Source of the DNA: Acestrorhynchus altus
Taxonomy: Eukaryota; Chordata; Actinopteri; Characiformes; Acestrorhynchidae
Direction: 5' to 3'
Assembly: GCA_034509495.1 (NCBI GenBank)
Contig: CM067510.1
Coordinates: forward strand, 29,581,889 to 29,645,888
Length of the DNA: 64,000 nt
Part shown: positions 47,782-63,139 of the stretch, piece after piece
Layout: the number at the start of each line of letters is the position of its first letter
Numbering within the stretch: the stretch's first letter is position 1
Notes under the pieces: generated by a model
What the model saw: the letters and a program-made list of their open reading frames with translations, nothing else
Database searches by the model: none
Told to the model about the DNA's origin: nothing
Position numbers and translations under genes: made by a program

Positions 47782-49027
47782 CAAAATATTGACACATTCA
47801 TATTTCTAAATGGGAAATTAAATATTTAATGGGATTCTACTAAAACGACTACATGTATCCTTAGAGACACATGAAGCAATGAACACAGATTTCTAAAGAC
47901 TGTTTTCTTCCTGAACAGTTAGTGATTATTACACAAGAAATTACACAAACAACAAATGTGAACTGACCACAACCTTTACTGGTAAAAACGAATCCAGTTT
48001 GAATAATTCTTTAGAAACCAACATGCCACATTCTTTGAGGTGACACACCCCCTCACGCAGATTTACACCCTGGGCTGAGAGGTGGTCCTGCCTTTGCTGT
48101 GCTGTGAATGTGTTTTGATATATGCCATGTGATGGCTATCGTTGAGGGCAATCCTGTGACCTTAAATGTCCCTTATCTCTTGAAAGCAGAGGAATGACTT
48201 TGCATTAATGACCCTTTAAACATCCAGGTTCCATTCATCTGTGTGCAAATGTTTTTTAATTCTCATTTATTGTATATCCTGATATGTATAAGGTCAGAAA
48301 GACATTCAGTCTTTTAACGGCCTCAGTGTGCACACACTTTGGTGCCTCAATCTCATCACTGCACAGCTTATATTAACTTCAAAGGTATATAATCAGTTAT
48401 AGAGTAATTTAAAGGACATTTACAGCAAAAAGGGGCTCCAAATATGTTTATAACAGTTTTTAACATGCAAATACAATAAGTGGCTCCTTGGTGCTAAATA
48501 GCATAATTTAAAAGTGGTTTGACCATTGTCATCATCATCACTTGTAGGATCGCTTAAAATTAAAGCACTCTTCACAATCACACTTACACTTAACCAACAT
48601 TCTATCAATAATACAGCTTACCTCTACTGGTTGTCCACATGGGAGGGACGCATCGAGTCCAGAGCTATCTGGGCATACACACACACACACACACACACAT
48701 ACACACACACGCACACACATACACCTTTTCATACACAATTTAGAGTAGCCTGTTCACCTGATATCCATGTTTTGGATCATGGAGGAAACCCATTTACATA
48801 ATCTGAACAAAGCAAAGAACCTTTAAAAGCATTCAAATGGTCCGTATGATAGTATTGTTCTAAACAGGACTATTGACCTCACTAAAAAGTCTTGAACAAC
48901 ACCTTGAAGGTGATTGTGTCTCCTGACCTACACTAACAATGATGGATATATTATGGATATATTATATATATGTTTTTCATGACATCACAAAAACCATTAA
49001 TTTAAATCAGGCTGACGTTGTAGATTA

Positions 49028-49126
<99 letters not shown>

Positions 49127-50173
49127 TGATTCAATGTGGATTGAAGACAACATGTCTAATGTAAAACATATAAAATATCACACTTAAAACTTTGAACATA
49201 CATCTTATACTATATAACAGGCTCTATAGGTCTAGAGAGAAAGGTTATTTCTGAAACGACTACATATATACAAATATATATACTTGGTTATAAAGTGCAG
49301 TGAGTGGGAATGAGAAAACTATTTTCTATATAATTGGAAATAAATAATTGTGGCATAAATAAATAAATAAATAAAAAAATAAATAAAACTGTTCATCAGA
49401 GCTTCATAGAGGTGTCAGGGAATCACAGATCTTCTGAACGCCTCTTCCCCTAAGCATCTCGTCTGTTGTTCCCAAGGAGCGTAGAGCTGTGTGTAACCTG
49501 GCTTTTCTCATCCTGCTCCCCCTGGGCCCCAAACATGGAAAGAGCTACATCAATGAACACATCAGCTGCTATTTATAGAGACAGCCGTTTCCCTTAGGAC
49601 CTTCGTGCCATCCACGACCCTTTCCTCAGAAAACACAACCCATTGTGCTAATCTTAAAGTGTGTGTGTGTGTGTCTGAGCATGTGTTTGTATGTGCTGTG
49701 AGGGAGCCATACACTGTTATTTTCATTTTGACGAGGCATAACAAATGTATGGAACAACATGTTTGATAAACCTGTATGAGCTTGATATCAGTGCTACAGT
49801 CATTGGTCATATGCAATGTCATATTGCCTACTCCAACGGCTCGACGGATGCATTAAGGACATGTTAATGAGCCGATGAGTTGGATCAAGTGGGTTGTAGG
49901 TAGAAAAGCTTAACCCATTGAGATTCCCCCAAAAGGTTTTATTCTTTCAGGCTCATAAAACGCTGAATGTGTGTCCAGATTTTGTATGTAATCACAAAGA
50001 GTTATTCATGTGTCCACTCAGGTGTTCCCTACAATGAAACTGCATTTATGCCCAGTGAATTAAAAAAACAATTATATGAGGGTTAGCATAATTATTTACA
50101 GAACATGCCTACAGCTTCAAAATGTTATTTTCTTATGTGAAGTACACAAATGGGACAAACAACTGGAAAACCT
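46481..50173. repeat. Tandem duplication, copy 1 (3693 bp)
   Basis: From GCACCAACAATTT to the GAAAACCT junction, the sequence repeats collinearly in 50174-53860. It holds the right part of a Tc1-like element, a foldback-element fragment (46735-47165), a mariner-type terminal fragment near 47265, (TC)n 47681-47730, (AT)n 47751-47778, (CA)n near 48677-48724, (TA)n-(GA)n 49031-49127 and an (AAAT)n run. No gene is present. Confidence 0.95.
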
Positions 50174-53860
<3,687 letters not shown>

Positions 53861-54680
53861 CAGTGTGCATAACTATTCACCCCCATAAAGTCAGTATTTT
53901 GTAGTTTCCTTTTGCAGCAATTACAGTTTACATCTTGCCACTGGGATTTTTGCCCATTCCTCAAGGCTAAACTGCTCCAGCTCCTTCAAGATTGATGGTT
54001 TATGCTGGTGAACAGCAATTTTCAAGTCTGACCACAGATTCTCAATTGAATTTAGGTCTGCATTGACTAGGCCATTCCAATATAATTACACATTTCCTCT
54101 TAAACCACTGGAGTGTTGCTTTAGCACTGTGCTGTGGGCCACTGTTCTGTTGGATGGTGAACCTCCATCCCAGGCTCAAATCACTGACAGACTGAAACAG
54201 GTTTTGCTCAAGAATATCCTTGTATTTAGCACCATCCATCTTCCTCCATACTCAGGCCAGCTTCCCAGTCCCTGCTGCTGAAAAATGGTTGTTCTTGGGA
54301 TGAGATCTGTTGTTTTTTTGCCAGACATAGCATTTTCCCAGGTGGACGAAAAAGTTCAATTTTACTCTCATCTGACCGGAGCGCAGTCCTCCATACATCT
54401 GGGGAGTCTCCCACATCCCTGTTGGCAAATTCAAAACAAGTCTGTGGGATTTTTGTCTGTAAATAAAGAATTTTTTTCCATTTTTCCATAAAGCCCAGCT
54501 CTATGGAGTGTACAGCTTATTGAGGTCATATGGGAAGATACTCCAGTCTCTGCTTGGGAACTCTGCAGTACCTTCAGGGTTACCTTTGGTCTCTGTATGG
54601 CCTCTTTGATTAATGCCCTCCTTGCCCTGGATTTGATGAAGCACAGTGAACCAACACCAGCAGATGACATGGCATGTAAA
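53861..54680 (-). mobile_element. Decayed Tc1 transposon, catalytic and DNA-binding regions
   Basis: On the minus strand the pieces run in order. First comes RRALIKEAIQRPKVTLKVLQ (about 54620-54560), the second helix-turn-helix region. Then DVGDSPDVW..DESKIELF (about 54410-54330) carries the first DDE aspartate region. Last is MDGAKYKDILEQNLFQSV with LGWRFTIQQNSGPQHSAKAT (54239-54100). Frames shift between pieces and the glycine-rich KHGGGSIM block is missing. The left edge coincides with the end of duplication copy 2. Confidence 0.85.
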
Positions 54681-54689
54681 CCATCACAG

Positions 54690-55060
54690 ACAGGTAAAAT
54701 TCATACTGGACTTCAGACAGCTTGGATTCTGCACCTCTCCACTCTTCTTCCAGAGTCTAGGAGCTTGAATTGAGAAGCTATAGGAATCTTGATGGAGGGG
54801 CTTGATATTGGGAATGCTGCTTTTGCATTTTCCTGGAGATGTCTGTGCATTGTCTGTGGGGGCTCTTGATGCATCAACACCAGCTTCAGTCCACTCCTTG
54901 TGAAGATATTTCCCCACCATTTTTCACCACCTTCCAAAGAACTTTCCATTCATGCACTTTGATACAGAACTCAGCAATGACCTTCTGAGGGTGTTGATAA
55001 TTGTCTTCTGAAGAACTGTCAGCAGGCTTCCCTATAACTGGTTGCTTGTGCTGAACTAGA
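54690..55060 (-). mobile_element. Tc1-like remnant, family B inner region
   Basis: Plus-strand blocks CAGCTTGGATTCTGCACCTC, CTTCTTCCAGAGTCTAG, CTTTCCATTCATGCACTTTG, CAGCAATGACCTTCTGAGGG and GATAATTGTCTTCTGAAGAA match the antisense of a teleost Tc1-like family. Terminal text of this family occurs at 26752-26890. Confidence 0.6.
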
Positions 55061-55914
55061 AACAATATTTACACTGTTTGAATGGTAATTACTCAAACTT
55101 GAAATTAAATATCCTAATTGTTTAGGATACAGGATAACTGAGCTTTAGTCATATAACCATACTAACTTTTTTATTTTTCACACACTACAGATTAAATGCT
55201 AGAATATTCTGTTAAACTAGTGCAGTTAAACTGATTTGCAAACTTTACATTAGTTACATTAATCCGCTTGTGTACTAAATCATTTAAGAAATGCTGAAAC
55301 TGTCTCTACATAAGAGACTCGCTCTTTCCAGCTCCAGAAAAGCTGGCATATTGATGGACTTTTGTGCCACAGGCATATAAGCTTTTGCAAAGGTTATCAT
55401 AGTCAGCTGCTTACAATACATTAACATGCTGAATATGTAAGGAATGGGTTGTTCCCTTGAATCCAGCACAAAAATGGGATGTGCCATTACTCACAAAATC
55501 CATGAAATAAAATTCACTTTTATTTTTAGACACACATTTGAATATTTAAGGGAATTAAGCCAATAAATAATGTATATTCCTGAAGTGCAGTGAAGTTTCC
55601 TCTCGAGCTGAACCATTACAGTGATGGATAAAGAAGGCATTTTAGGCCTTTGTGAGTTCTATTGAAGCTATTCACTCTCAGTCAAGGCCCGCAAGCTCCC
55701 TGCAAACTCCACGCCATAAAACTATGGCAGTCATAATTTGTGCTTCACAGGACATCTCTCTGTGGCTTAAAGCAGGGAGAGCAGGGCTTTAATCATTGTC
55801 ATGGCAGAGGAGGAACAAGAATAAATTATCCATAGTAACAGCATTTGTGCCACGGTAATATATAAGTATGACTTTTGATATTAGATATTAGATTGTAGAG
55901 CAGTAAATAATATA
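55061..55914. other. Non-coding stretch, nothing recognised
   Basis: No exon or repeat family recognised. Confidence 0.5.
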
Positions 55915-56000
55915 TACACTGACTACATGTCAAAATGTTTGTGGCCACCCTTCTAATGCATTCAGCTACTTTACTTCTGGACTTTAGATCTGGACTTTAT
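55915..56000. mobile_element. Mariner-like terminal fragment
   Basis: ACACTGACTACATGTCAAAA then TGTTTGTGGCCACCCTTCTAATG matches a common fish mariner-type terminal region. A short relative lies at 47265-47300 inside the duplicated unit. Confidence 0.5.
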
Positions 56001-56102
56001 GGGTGGTTACATGCCGTTTTCATGCCGCTTCATATCTCAGGATCAGAGTAACCGACAGACATGATACGTATATCATAACACAAGATTCACCTTGCCAATC
56101 AT

Positions 56103-56103
56103 A

Positions 56104-56173
<70 letters not shown>

Positions 56174-56191
56174 AATATTATTATTATTATT

Positions 56192-56231
<40 letters not shown>

Positions 56232-56255
56232 TTAATAATAATAATAATAATAATT
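56103..56255. repeat. (ATT)n-(AAT)n self-complementary trinucleotide tract
   Basis: About 75 bases of TTA repeats are followed by about 75 bases of AAT repeats. The two halves are reverse complements, so the tract can fold on itself. Confidence 0.93.
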
Positions 56256-56275
56256 CAGCTGGGAAAAAAACTAAT

Positions 56276-56545
56276 ATTGACTAATTTCCAACTGAATTGA
56301 ACCCCAGTTTAAATGCCAAAGGAGCATCCAGTGCATGTTTACTGCTCTGTCCACGTGTACATGCGCAACCTGCATACAGACTCTGACTGATCAGTGAAGA
56401 GGGGCAGAGCTGATGATGTCATTGACCCAAATATTGGGGTATAGAGGAAAACAAGAAGGGAGGGTCTGTTTGTTCTGTTTCTTTACTCACACAGTATATA
56501 ATTTCAGAATAAAAGTCCTGGGAAGGGATAATACTGATACATACA
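56276..56545 (-). mobile_element. TTAA-flanked element family, copy 8 (partial)
   Basis: Reverse-orientation blocks CCAACTGAATTGAACCCCAG, CCAAAGGAGCATCCAGTGCA, CTGACTGATCAGTGAAGAGG and CAGAATAAAAGTCCTGGGAA. The trinucleotide tract adjoins its edge. Confidence 0.7.
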
Positions 56546-56594
56546 CAAATAGCTAAAATAATAATAAAGAACATGGAGATCTTTAATTAAAATC

Positions 56595-56756
56595 TAGCTT
56601 ATAGTTTGATGTTATGGTGAATAATTCTAAAGTAGTTTGATTGAATGCCTCTAAATACAACTCTGGTCATTGTGGCCAAACAACAATCAATCAATCAAAA
56701 TTTATTTTTATAGCGCTCTTCACAACTGAAGTTGTCACAGAGCAGCTTCACAGAAA

Positions 56757-56796
<40 letters not shown>

Positions 56797-57080
56797 GAAA
56801 GGCCTTGGCATTTGACTTTTTCTGGACAATGTGGTCAGCTGCAAACTTTATTAGGACCTTGAAGGTGCTGATTTTGGAGCAAGGGATTTTACCTTTGCCT
56901 CTTGGTCAATGGTGACATAAGATTTGTTTACATCACACTGGAGTTCTAGCAGCTTTCAGTTGATTGCATTCCTGTGCCTTGGTGATTCTTGGATTATTCC
57001 TGACCATCCAATCCGATTTCCTTTCAGCTGAGGGTGATATTTTGAATTGTTCAAATTGATGATGTTGTAGTTGTTTACAA
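56595..57080 (-). mobile_element. Decayed Tc1-like transposon, family A, with a retroelement insertion
   Basis: TTATGGTGAATAATTCTAAA, GGTCATTGTGGCCAAACAAC, GGACAATGTGGTCAGCTGCA, CTAGCAGCTTTCAG and GGTGATTCTTGGATTATTCC run parallel to 8575-9290. A separate retroelement fragment (56685-56797) interrupts it. Confidence 0.65.
56685..56797 (+). mobile_element. Short retroelement insertion with (AAAT)n tail
   Basis: CAATCAATCAAAATTTATTT then TTATAGCGCTCTTCACAACTG..GTTGTCACAGAGCAGCTTCACAG, a well-known fish non-LTR element 3' end, finishing in about nine AAAT units. Confidence 0.65.
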
Positions 57081-58689
57081 ACTGAACAAAATGACGTGTA
57101 ACACTATGACCAACTTGCAAAGCTTGATTTCTGCTAATTTTCATACTATATTGTGTGTTTCTTGCTACAATGAGGTGCATTTTCTCTCCCCTTTTCCATG
57201 CACCATGTGTCCGAGCTACTCTCAGATCAGTCAAAGGTCATAGCCTGCAGGCCAGGGTTAAATATCCCACCCTCTGCACTCCATTTTGTCCAGGCTCCGT
57301 AAATCCTCCGGTTGGGATGCATTACTGGGATTGCCTTATGTAATATCTCCCCACACTGGGTGATAAAGCGCAGAAAGCATGGCCTGTAATGGAGCAGCTT
57401 TGACGTGAAATGCCGCCTTGGATGAGAATCCAATCTAAATGCAAAACTGGCTATTAATCACTCCACCTCCCGCAAACAAGCATCCACAGTGCACACACAC
57501 ATACATTTGTCCATACAGACATATTTGTAAGGTGTTTTAGTGATATGCCATTGAGGCCTGGCAGGACATGAGAGTTATAGTCATGTAATGTCCAGTTCAT
57601 ATATAGCATATCTTTTTGATTTATATATTGACTGTAAAAGCAAACTGAATAACTGCAGGGTAACCTAGAGCATATTTTTCAACCCAAGTGAATTCATTTT
57701 TAAACCAAATCTCACTTTGCAGTAATAAAATATACTACAAATAGCTGATGTTCTGGTTCAGGCATCTGGGATTAAGTGCAGCCGACACACATTCCTTGAA
57801 ACTTGCAATATAACAAAAATTCAATTACAGTACACTGTACATGGCTTTGTGGGAGATTAATTCTTCATGCCTGAGCTCAAGAAAAACAGACTGGTTGCCT
57901 CAGGTCTCTACAAAATTCCTGTTTGAGGAATGATTGGCCAACAGTCCCATGAGCAGTCCTACGCAAGCAAGAGGATCCCCCGCTTTACAGAATAGCCCAT
58001 TGTGTAGTACGAAAGCAATGACACTCTGAGAAATGAATGTTACATAAGCTTTTTCTTATTGTCACCTCTGTACATGTACACTCCAGGGGTGTCATTAGAC
58101 CCAATTTACTGGGGTACATGCCCCAGTAAATCATTGTTGTGCTCCACTAAAATCATGGTGATAAAAAGTTAATTTTATCCAATTGTATCCTGCTGAGAGG
58201 CAAATTCACAACAGGCACTTTATTTCCCACAGTGTCTTTCCAAAAGCTTGAGCAGCTAGGTAACGCTTTCGGTCAGGCCAGTTTATTTCTTTTTTGCATG
58301 AAGTAACAGACATTTTCTTTCCTAACCAATTAAAAGAAAGTCAGCCACATATCAGACGAGGTAGCGATAGCTCATAGCTATATGTTTGGTCAATAAGACT
58401 TACAACCCTATAAACTAGAGCTGCACAATCTATTGTTTTAGCACCGCCATCGCAATATGGGCATGTGCAACATTCATATAGCGAGACATGCAACGTCATG
58501 TAAGGCGAATTTAATTAGATGTTACCATTTTTGTAACACTTTACAGTAAGGGTATGGGAAACAACATTAATTCATGCATTATTTCATGAGTGAGTCATCA
58601 TTAATTCATGCACGTAATAAATCAGAAGTCATCATGAATATGCATAAAGTAAGCCAGTCTCAGGCATGCCTTAATACCGGAGCAGTAAA
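57081..58689. other. Long non-coding stretch
   Basis: A MITE-like GTAACACTTTACAGTAAGGGT and ATTAATTCATGCA text at 58540-58640 is the only suggestion of a repeat. No exon is supported. Confidence 0.45.
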
Positions 58690-59134
58690 GAACACTGTTT
58701 TTGTTGTTGTTATTGTTGCATTTTACCACTGTCAGGTGTTTTGAAGATGTTATTGATATAAATATCCTTGTCAATCTAATAATTACAAATAACTCATCAA
58801 TATTCTTACATGTTCAGATCATAAACGCACAGGATTTCTGATATGTAAATTGTTTGTAGTCCTTATAAGCAAAAAATACCTTTGTTATTTTTATCCAAGC
58901 ATGGTAAAATTCATACAAATATTTTAAATCTCTTAATTGGTTTACATCTCAAATGAAGACAAATTTGACCAGCTAATGATCTTCTAAAAATGACAATATT
59001 TGAAACATGTCTGTCTCCTATATATATTTATAGGATCTAATTTAATCCTTTGTGAGCCTGTGTGAAATCAAATTTTCGGCAAATAAAAGTACATCAAATA
59101 TGCCACAAAACTGGCCTCGAGTTCTTAAGGTTAA
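58690..59134 (-). mobile_element. TTAA-flanked element family, copy 9 (one end intact)
   Basis: Reverse-orientation blocks AAATATCCTTGTCAAT, CTTATAAGCAAAAAATACC, ACATCTCAAATGAAGACAAA and CCACAAAACTGGCCTCGAGT lead to TTCTTAAGG-TTAA at 59131-59134. The other half is missing. Confidence 0.75.
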
Positions 59135-60413
59135 GGCCTTACACTCATCACTAGTGTGGTACCCTCAGAGTGATTCAAAGTGTGGGAGATGGTTTATCTA
59201 TAGAAATATGTAGGTACATACAGAATAATCACAGGGTTTTCATGTCAGTTGTCAGTGTGGAGTGAGCTGAGCAGTATTGCTCAAATGAAACCTCGTTACC
59301 TTGATCCTCAATGTTAAAGAGGCTTTGGCAGGCGGCACCCCACCACCCCCACCCCTCCCGTGACATTAACTCGGGCTGCTCTATTTTCTGCAGGCACATG
59401 CACACAGGCCGTATCACGTTCTACTCAATAAACATTGGCTAAGAAAGATAATGCGAGGGGGGGGCTTTATCTGCTAAGCTTGGTTAACAATATGATCTAA
59501 CTTCTACTTATAGTCCAGCAGTGAGCCACAGCAGCGGTCAACACTTCTGCTCCCTGAAAAGAAAGCCAAAGACGTGTGAAGGTCAGTGACTAACTGAGTC
59601 TGAGAAATTAGCCTTCCCCACCCCCATCTCAGACCTGTTGCCCTCGGGCCAACTGCCAGTCATAGCACAATGAGACATGCCTAAAGAGAAGATAGAAAGG
59701 TGGAGAACCTGTGGGAGAAGGGCCTGTGTGTATGTATATGTGGAGCTGGGAGGCGTGGGGGGTTCAAGGTGGGTGGGAGGGCAAAATTAGACGTTACCAT
59801 TAGGTTACTATAAACTAATTACATTACGTCACAGGTAGTAACACTTACACTATATATAGGACATGTTCATGACCCCACTTTTTGTAATTGTGAAAAGCAA
59901 AGTGTGTGTGTGTGGGTGTGTGTGTGTGTGTGTGTGGGCTGTTAGGGTTGTAGGGGAAGTTGGGGTGAGAGTCAGCACTGCCACTGTAAGCCAATGCGTT
60001 AACTGTCTTAAGTTGATTATCTGGCCTATCACTTTACTATCAGTTAATTGTACTCAATTCCCCCGCCCTCCTGCCCGCCAGCACTGCACTGTGATAATGC
60101 ACTACATCAGGATTGGTCGGGGCAAGAGGCTCAAGATCCCTTTCAAGGTCAGTGAGAGTGTATAAAGTGTCGCCCTGAGCCGTGAGCACTGTCTCGCTCA
60201 GATAAGGCCGCAAAACTCATGCAAAGTTCAGAGTTACTGCAGGGCTGGAGGCATGAAATGCCCACAAAATCTTACTTGTCACTGCTGTCATAAAATCTTG
60301 TATCTCCAAAATGGTAAGAACGGTAAGGAGGAGGAAAACACATTCCTCATCGCTCACGATTTCTCAACCATTGGGATGTAAACAAAGTCAGTCAGAGGGG
60401 CTGGTTATTAAAT
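59135..60413. other. Non-coding stretch with a (GT)n run
   Basis: (GT)n at about 59902-59937. The part from 60050 to 60250 is GC-richer and includes a TATAAAG (about 60161) but no recognisable exon. Confidence 0.45.
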
Positions 60414-60475
60414 AATTAATTGCAGAGATATTAGACTTTGAACCAATTAATTGCAGAGATATTAGACTTTGAACC
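60414..60475. repeat. Perfect 31-bp tandem duplication
   Basis: AATTAATTGCAGAGATATTA followed by GACTTTGAACC occurs twice head to tail (60414-60444, 60445-60475). Confidence 0.97.
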
Positions 60476-60759
60476 AGGGGTTGCAGTATCTAACAACACA
60501 AATATAGTAATTTTTTAATTACTGCCCAAAATGACCTGTGAACCTACATGAGCAGAATAACACAAAAGCAGTGTAAACATCTGGGAGACCACAAAGGAGA
60601 CCAAAGATACTTCTAAGCCTTTCTCACATTGACTAATGTTAATGTTCATCATCGGGAGACAAGTGAACAACAATGGTGTGTATAGCAGGGCTGCAAGGAG
60701 AAAGGTGCTGCTCTTCAAAAAAAAATTACAGTTTGCTAACAATCACAGAGAGATTTGAA

Positions 60760-60965
60760 GACCAAAATATATAAAATGGTTTAAATAAAAAGCATTATGT
60801 TTGAAGAAAGTAAAACAGGCTGCTCATTCCACCTGTGAAACATGGTGGTGGGAGTATCATGGTGTGGGCCTGTTTTGCTGTGTCTGGGCCAGGGCAGTTT
60901 GCCCTCATTGATAGAACAATTAGTTTTGAATTATACCAGAAAGGAAATATCAGGACATTTCTCAT
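60760..60965 (+). mobile_element. Tc1-like transposase fragment, plus strand
   Basis: 60839-60885 reads HGGGSIMVWACFA, the glycine-rich box of Tc1 transposases. It is followed by text that drifts out of frame. There are no terminal repeats. Confidence 0.7.
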
Positions 60966-62174
60966 AATTTTGCCACTGACAGATGTATCATTTGGGCGTT
61001 TTAATTAATAAAAAAAATTATCAAAAATGTAAAAAATCTCTGTTTCTCTGTTCTCTGTCAAATTTGTGCATAAGAATAGAAAAGTCTAAAGTTTTGGCAA
61101 ACTTTCACACTTTCAACTTTTGTCTTAAAATACAATCTAAGACACAATCGCAATGTAAGCAAATATCTCAGGCATCAGACTCTGTCATTCATAAATATTA
61201 TGTGTAATTCCTGAAAAGTATGTAACTTGTAGAGGCATTAAAAGTTTCAGACATATGTTTCCACTCACATCCGTTTCTCTAGAATGGTATGTTTAATATG
61301 ACACCTCTTTGAATGACATAACCTACTGACGTAACCATGCAGAAATTTAAAAAATGAAAATAATTTTTCCCGGGAAAATTGAAAATGGCAGTGATATAAT
61401 ACTGGAGTATATTTTCACCTTCCCATTTATCATTTTCCAGGCTGACTGACAAACATATGGAATGCATTTCTGTTCGATAAGCTCTCTTCCGTAAGTCCTG
61501 ACCTTATGTGTCTATTAGAAATGTAGAACTTTGATTAGAGATGGAGATAAAACATTCACAACAAATCCATAAATGGAGCTTAGTGATAAACTGTGCACTC
61601 TCTGGGGTATCTCCCATCACCCCTGGTGACACTGCAGGCTAAGTGCATTAAAGTCCCCCTCCTATCTGTACAGGTAGACTTTAATCAGCTGCTTACATTA
61701 CTGAGGCTGTTATTGATTAGGTCAAAGTGCATATCTATGTACCAGAGCGTGCATTTATCTGCTAATAAATTATCCAGGAGCATCTGTTGGCTTACAAGTC
61801 TTTCTGGAAAAATGTGCCATGCAGAGAATGTCGTTTGATGTGAAAAAGCATCGAATGACATCAAGGTCATGTAGTGCTTTACAAAAATTATGGAGTAATA
61901 ATGTACAGTGTGGTCAGAAGAAAGTTTCCGATATTACACCAACCCGAGACATGCTTGCTGCGTAAATGTGTGATGTTATCCATATGCCTTTTGTAATACT
62001 AAGCAGGAACTTACCATGCCTTACTCTAAGCCTCGCTCCTTTTTTGCTGTTTGTCTAAAAGCCTGGAGATAAACTCCAAAAATAGAGGAGTGTGGCAACA
62101 GAGGGAGAGTGAGTCATCCATATCAGCTGTACTCTCTCTGGGTGCATGGTAGCCTTAATGCAATCACAACACAT
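60966..62174. other. Non-coding stretch with a possible conserved element
   Basis: The part from 61590 to 61860 is evenly mixed and non-repetitive (GACTTTAATCAGCTGC, CTGCTAATAAATTATCCAGG), resembling conserved non-coding DNA. No exon is supported. Confidence 0.4.

Positions 62175-62175
<1 letters not shown>

Positions 62176-62245
<70 letters not shown>
62176..62245. repeat. (CA)n microsatellite
   Basis: About 35 units. Confidence 0.97.
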
Positions 62246-62248
<3 letters not shown>

Positions 62249-62610
62249 TTAGAGCTTATGTTTCTTTTTGAACACAATTTTATATAATGAAAGAAAAATA
62301 AATAGATCCACATAAATTTATAGCATTTTAATATTAATATTGAGCTGCTGTGAGTGTGTACGTAGAGTCAAATCAGACACTAATTCTAATAATCCGATAT
62401 CAATAATATAAAGATCGTTAACAGATTCTGAGGATATTATATGACACACAGACTATTACACACAGCTGACTGGTGTGTTACTCTCATTTTTCCACATTTT
62501 TCAGCGGTAATTAAACTGATGGGCCACAAACACATTGTACTCTCTCACTTGAACCTGGCTTTTGACCTTTGATTGGAAACCAATTGAATATCCATTAATG
62601 ACGGGCTGGT

Positions 62611-62615
<5 letters not shown>
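62246..62615. other. Non-coding stretch, nothing recognised
   Basis: AT-rich, no family resemblance. Confidence 0.5.

Positions 62616-62649
<34 letters not shown>
62616..62649. repeat. (CA)n microsatellite
   Basis: About 17 units. Confidence 0.95.
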
Positions 62650-62650
<1 letters not shown>

Positions 62651-63067
62651 ACATCACATGCATTCCCCCACTAATGCAACGCTGGATGCATTATAAGCAT
62701 CTGATTGGCTCTTTTTTGTTTGGCAGGGTGTGATCGTGATGTACGCAGCAAGCTGATTTGCTCTTATAATTGAAGGGTGGGGCCATCTGTTAACAGACAC
62801 TCCTACAAGGGTACAAGAGAGAAAGATGAGAGGGCTAATGCTGTTCAAATTTTAATTAGCCATATAGTTCCTCTTATCAGAGAAAAATGTTTTTTAAGAT
62901 AAACAGCAGCAAAAAAATACTTTTCTCTAATTTTAGGGTCTAGAGGGGCCTATGCTGAAAATCCAATAATGAGCCTGATAGACACATACTAAGTCAAGGC
63001 TACTACAATCTTCACTAGCTAGGTCTTCTCTGATCTTACAACACCTGCAAGGCCAGCATATCTGCAC

Positions 63068-63069
<2 letters not shown>
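62650..63069. other. Non-coding stretch, nothing recognised
   Basis: No exon or repeat family recognised. Confidence 0.5.

Positions 63070-63136
<67 letters not shown>
63070..63136. repeat. (TA)n microsatellite
   Basis: About 33 units. Confidence 0.96.

Positions 63137-63139
<3 letters not shown>

Noticed and set aside
49031..49127. (TA)n-(GA)n compound repeat as an independent recurrent element, also at 52703-52799.
   Set aside because: The second occurrence is explained by the 3.69-kb tandem duplication.
60050..60250. A possible second promoter or exon with TATAAAG near 60161.
   Set aside because: There is no CpG enrichment comparable to tob1, no reading frame or splice signals downstream, and the short upstream frame has no family resemblance.
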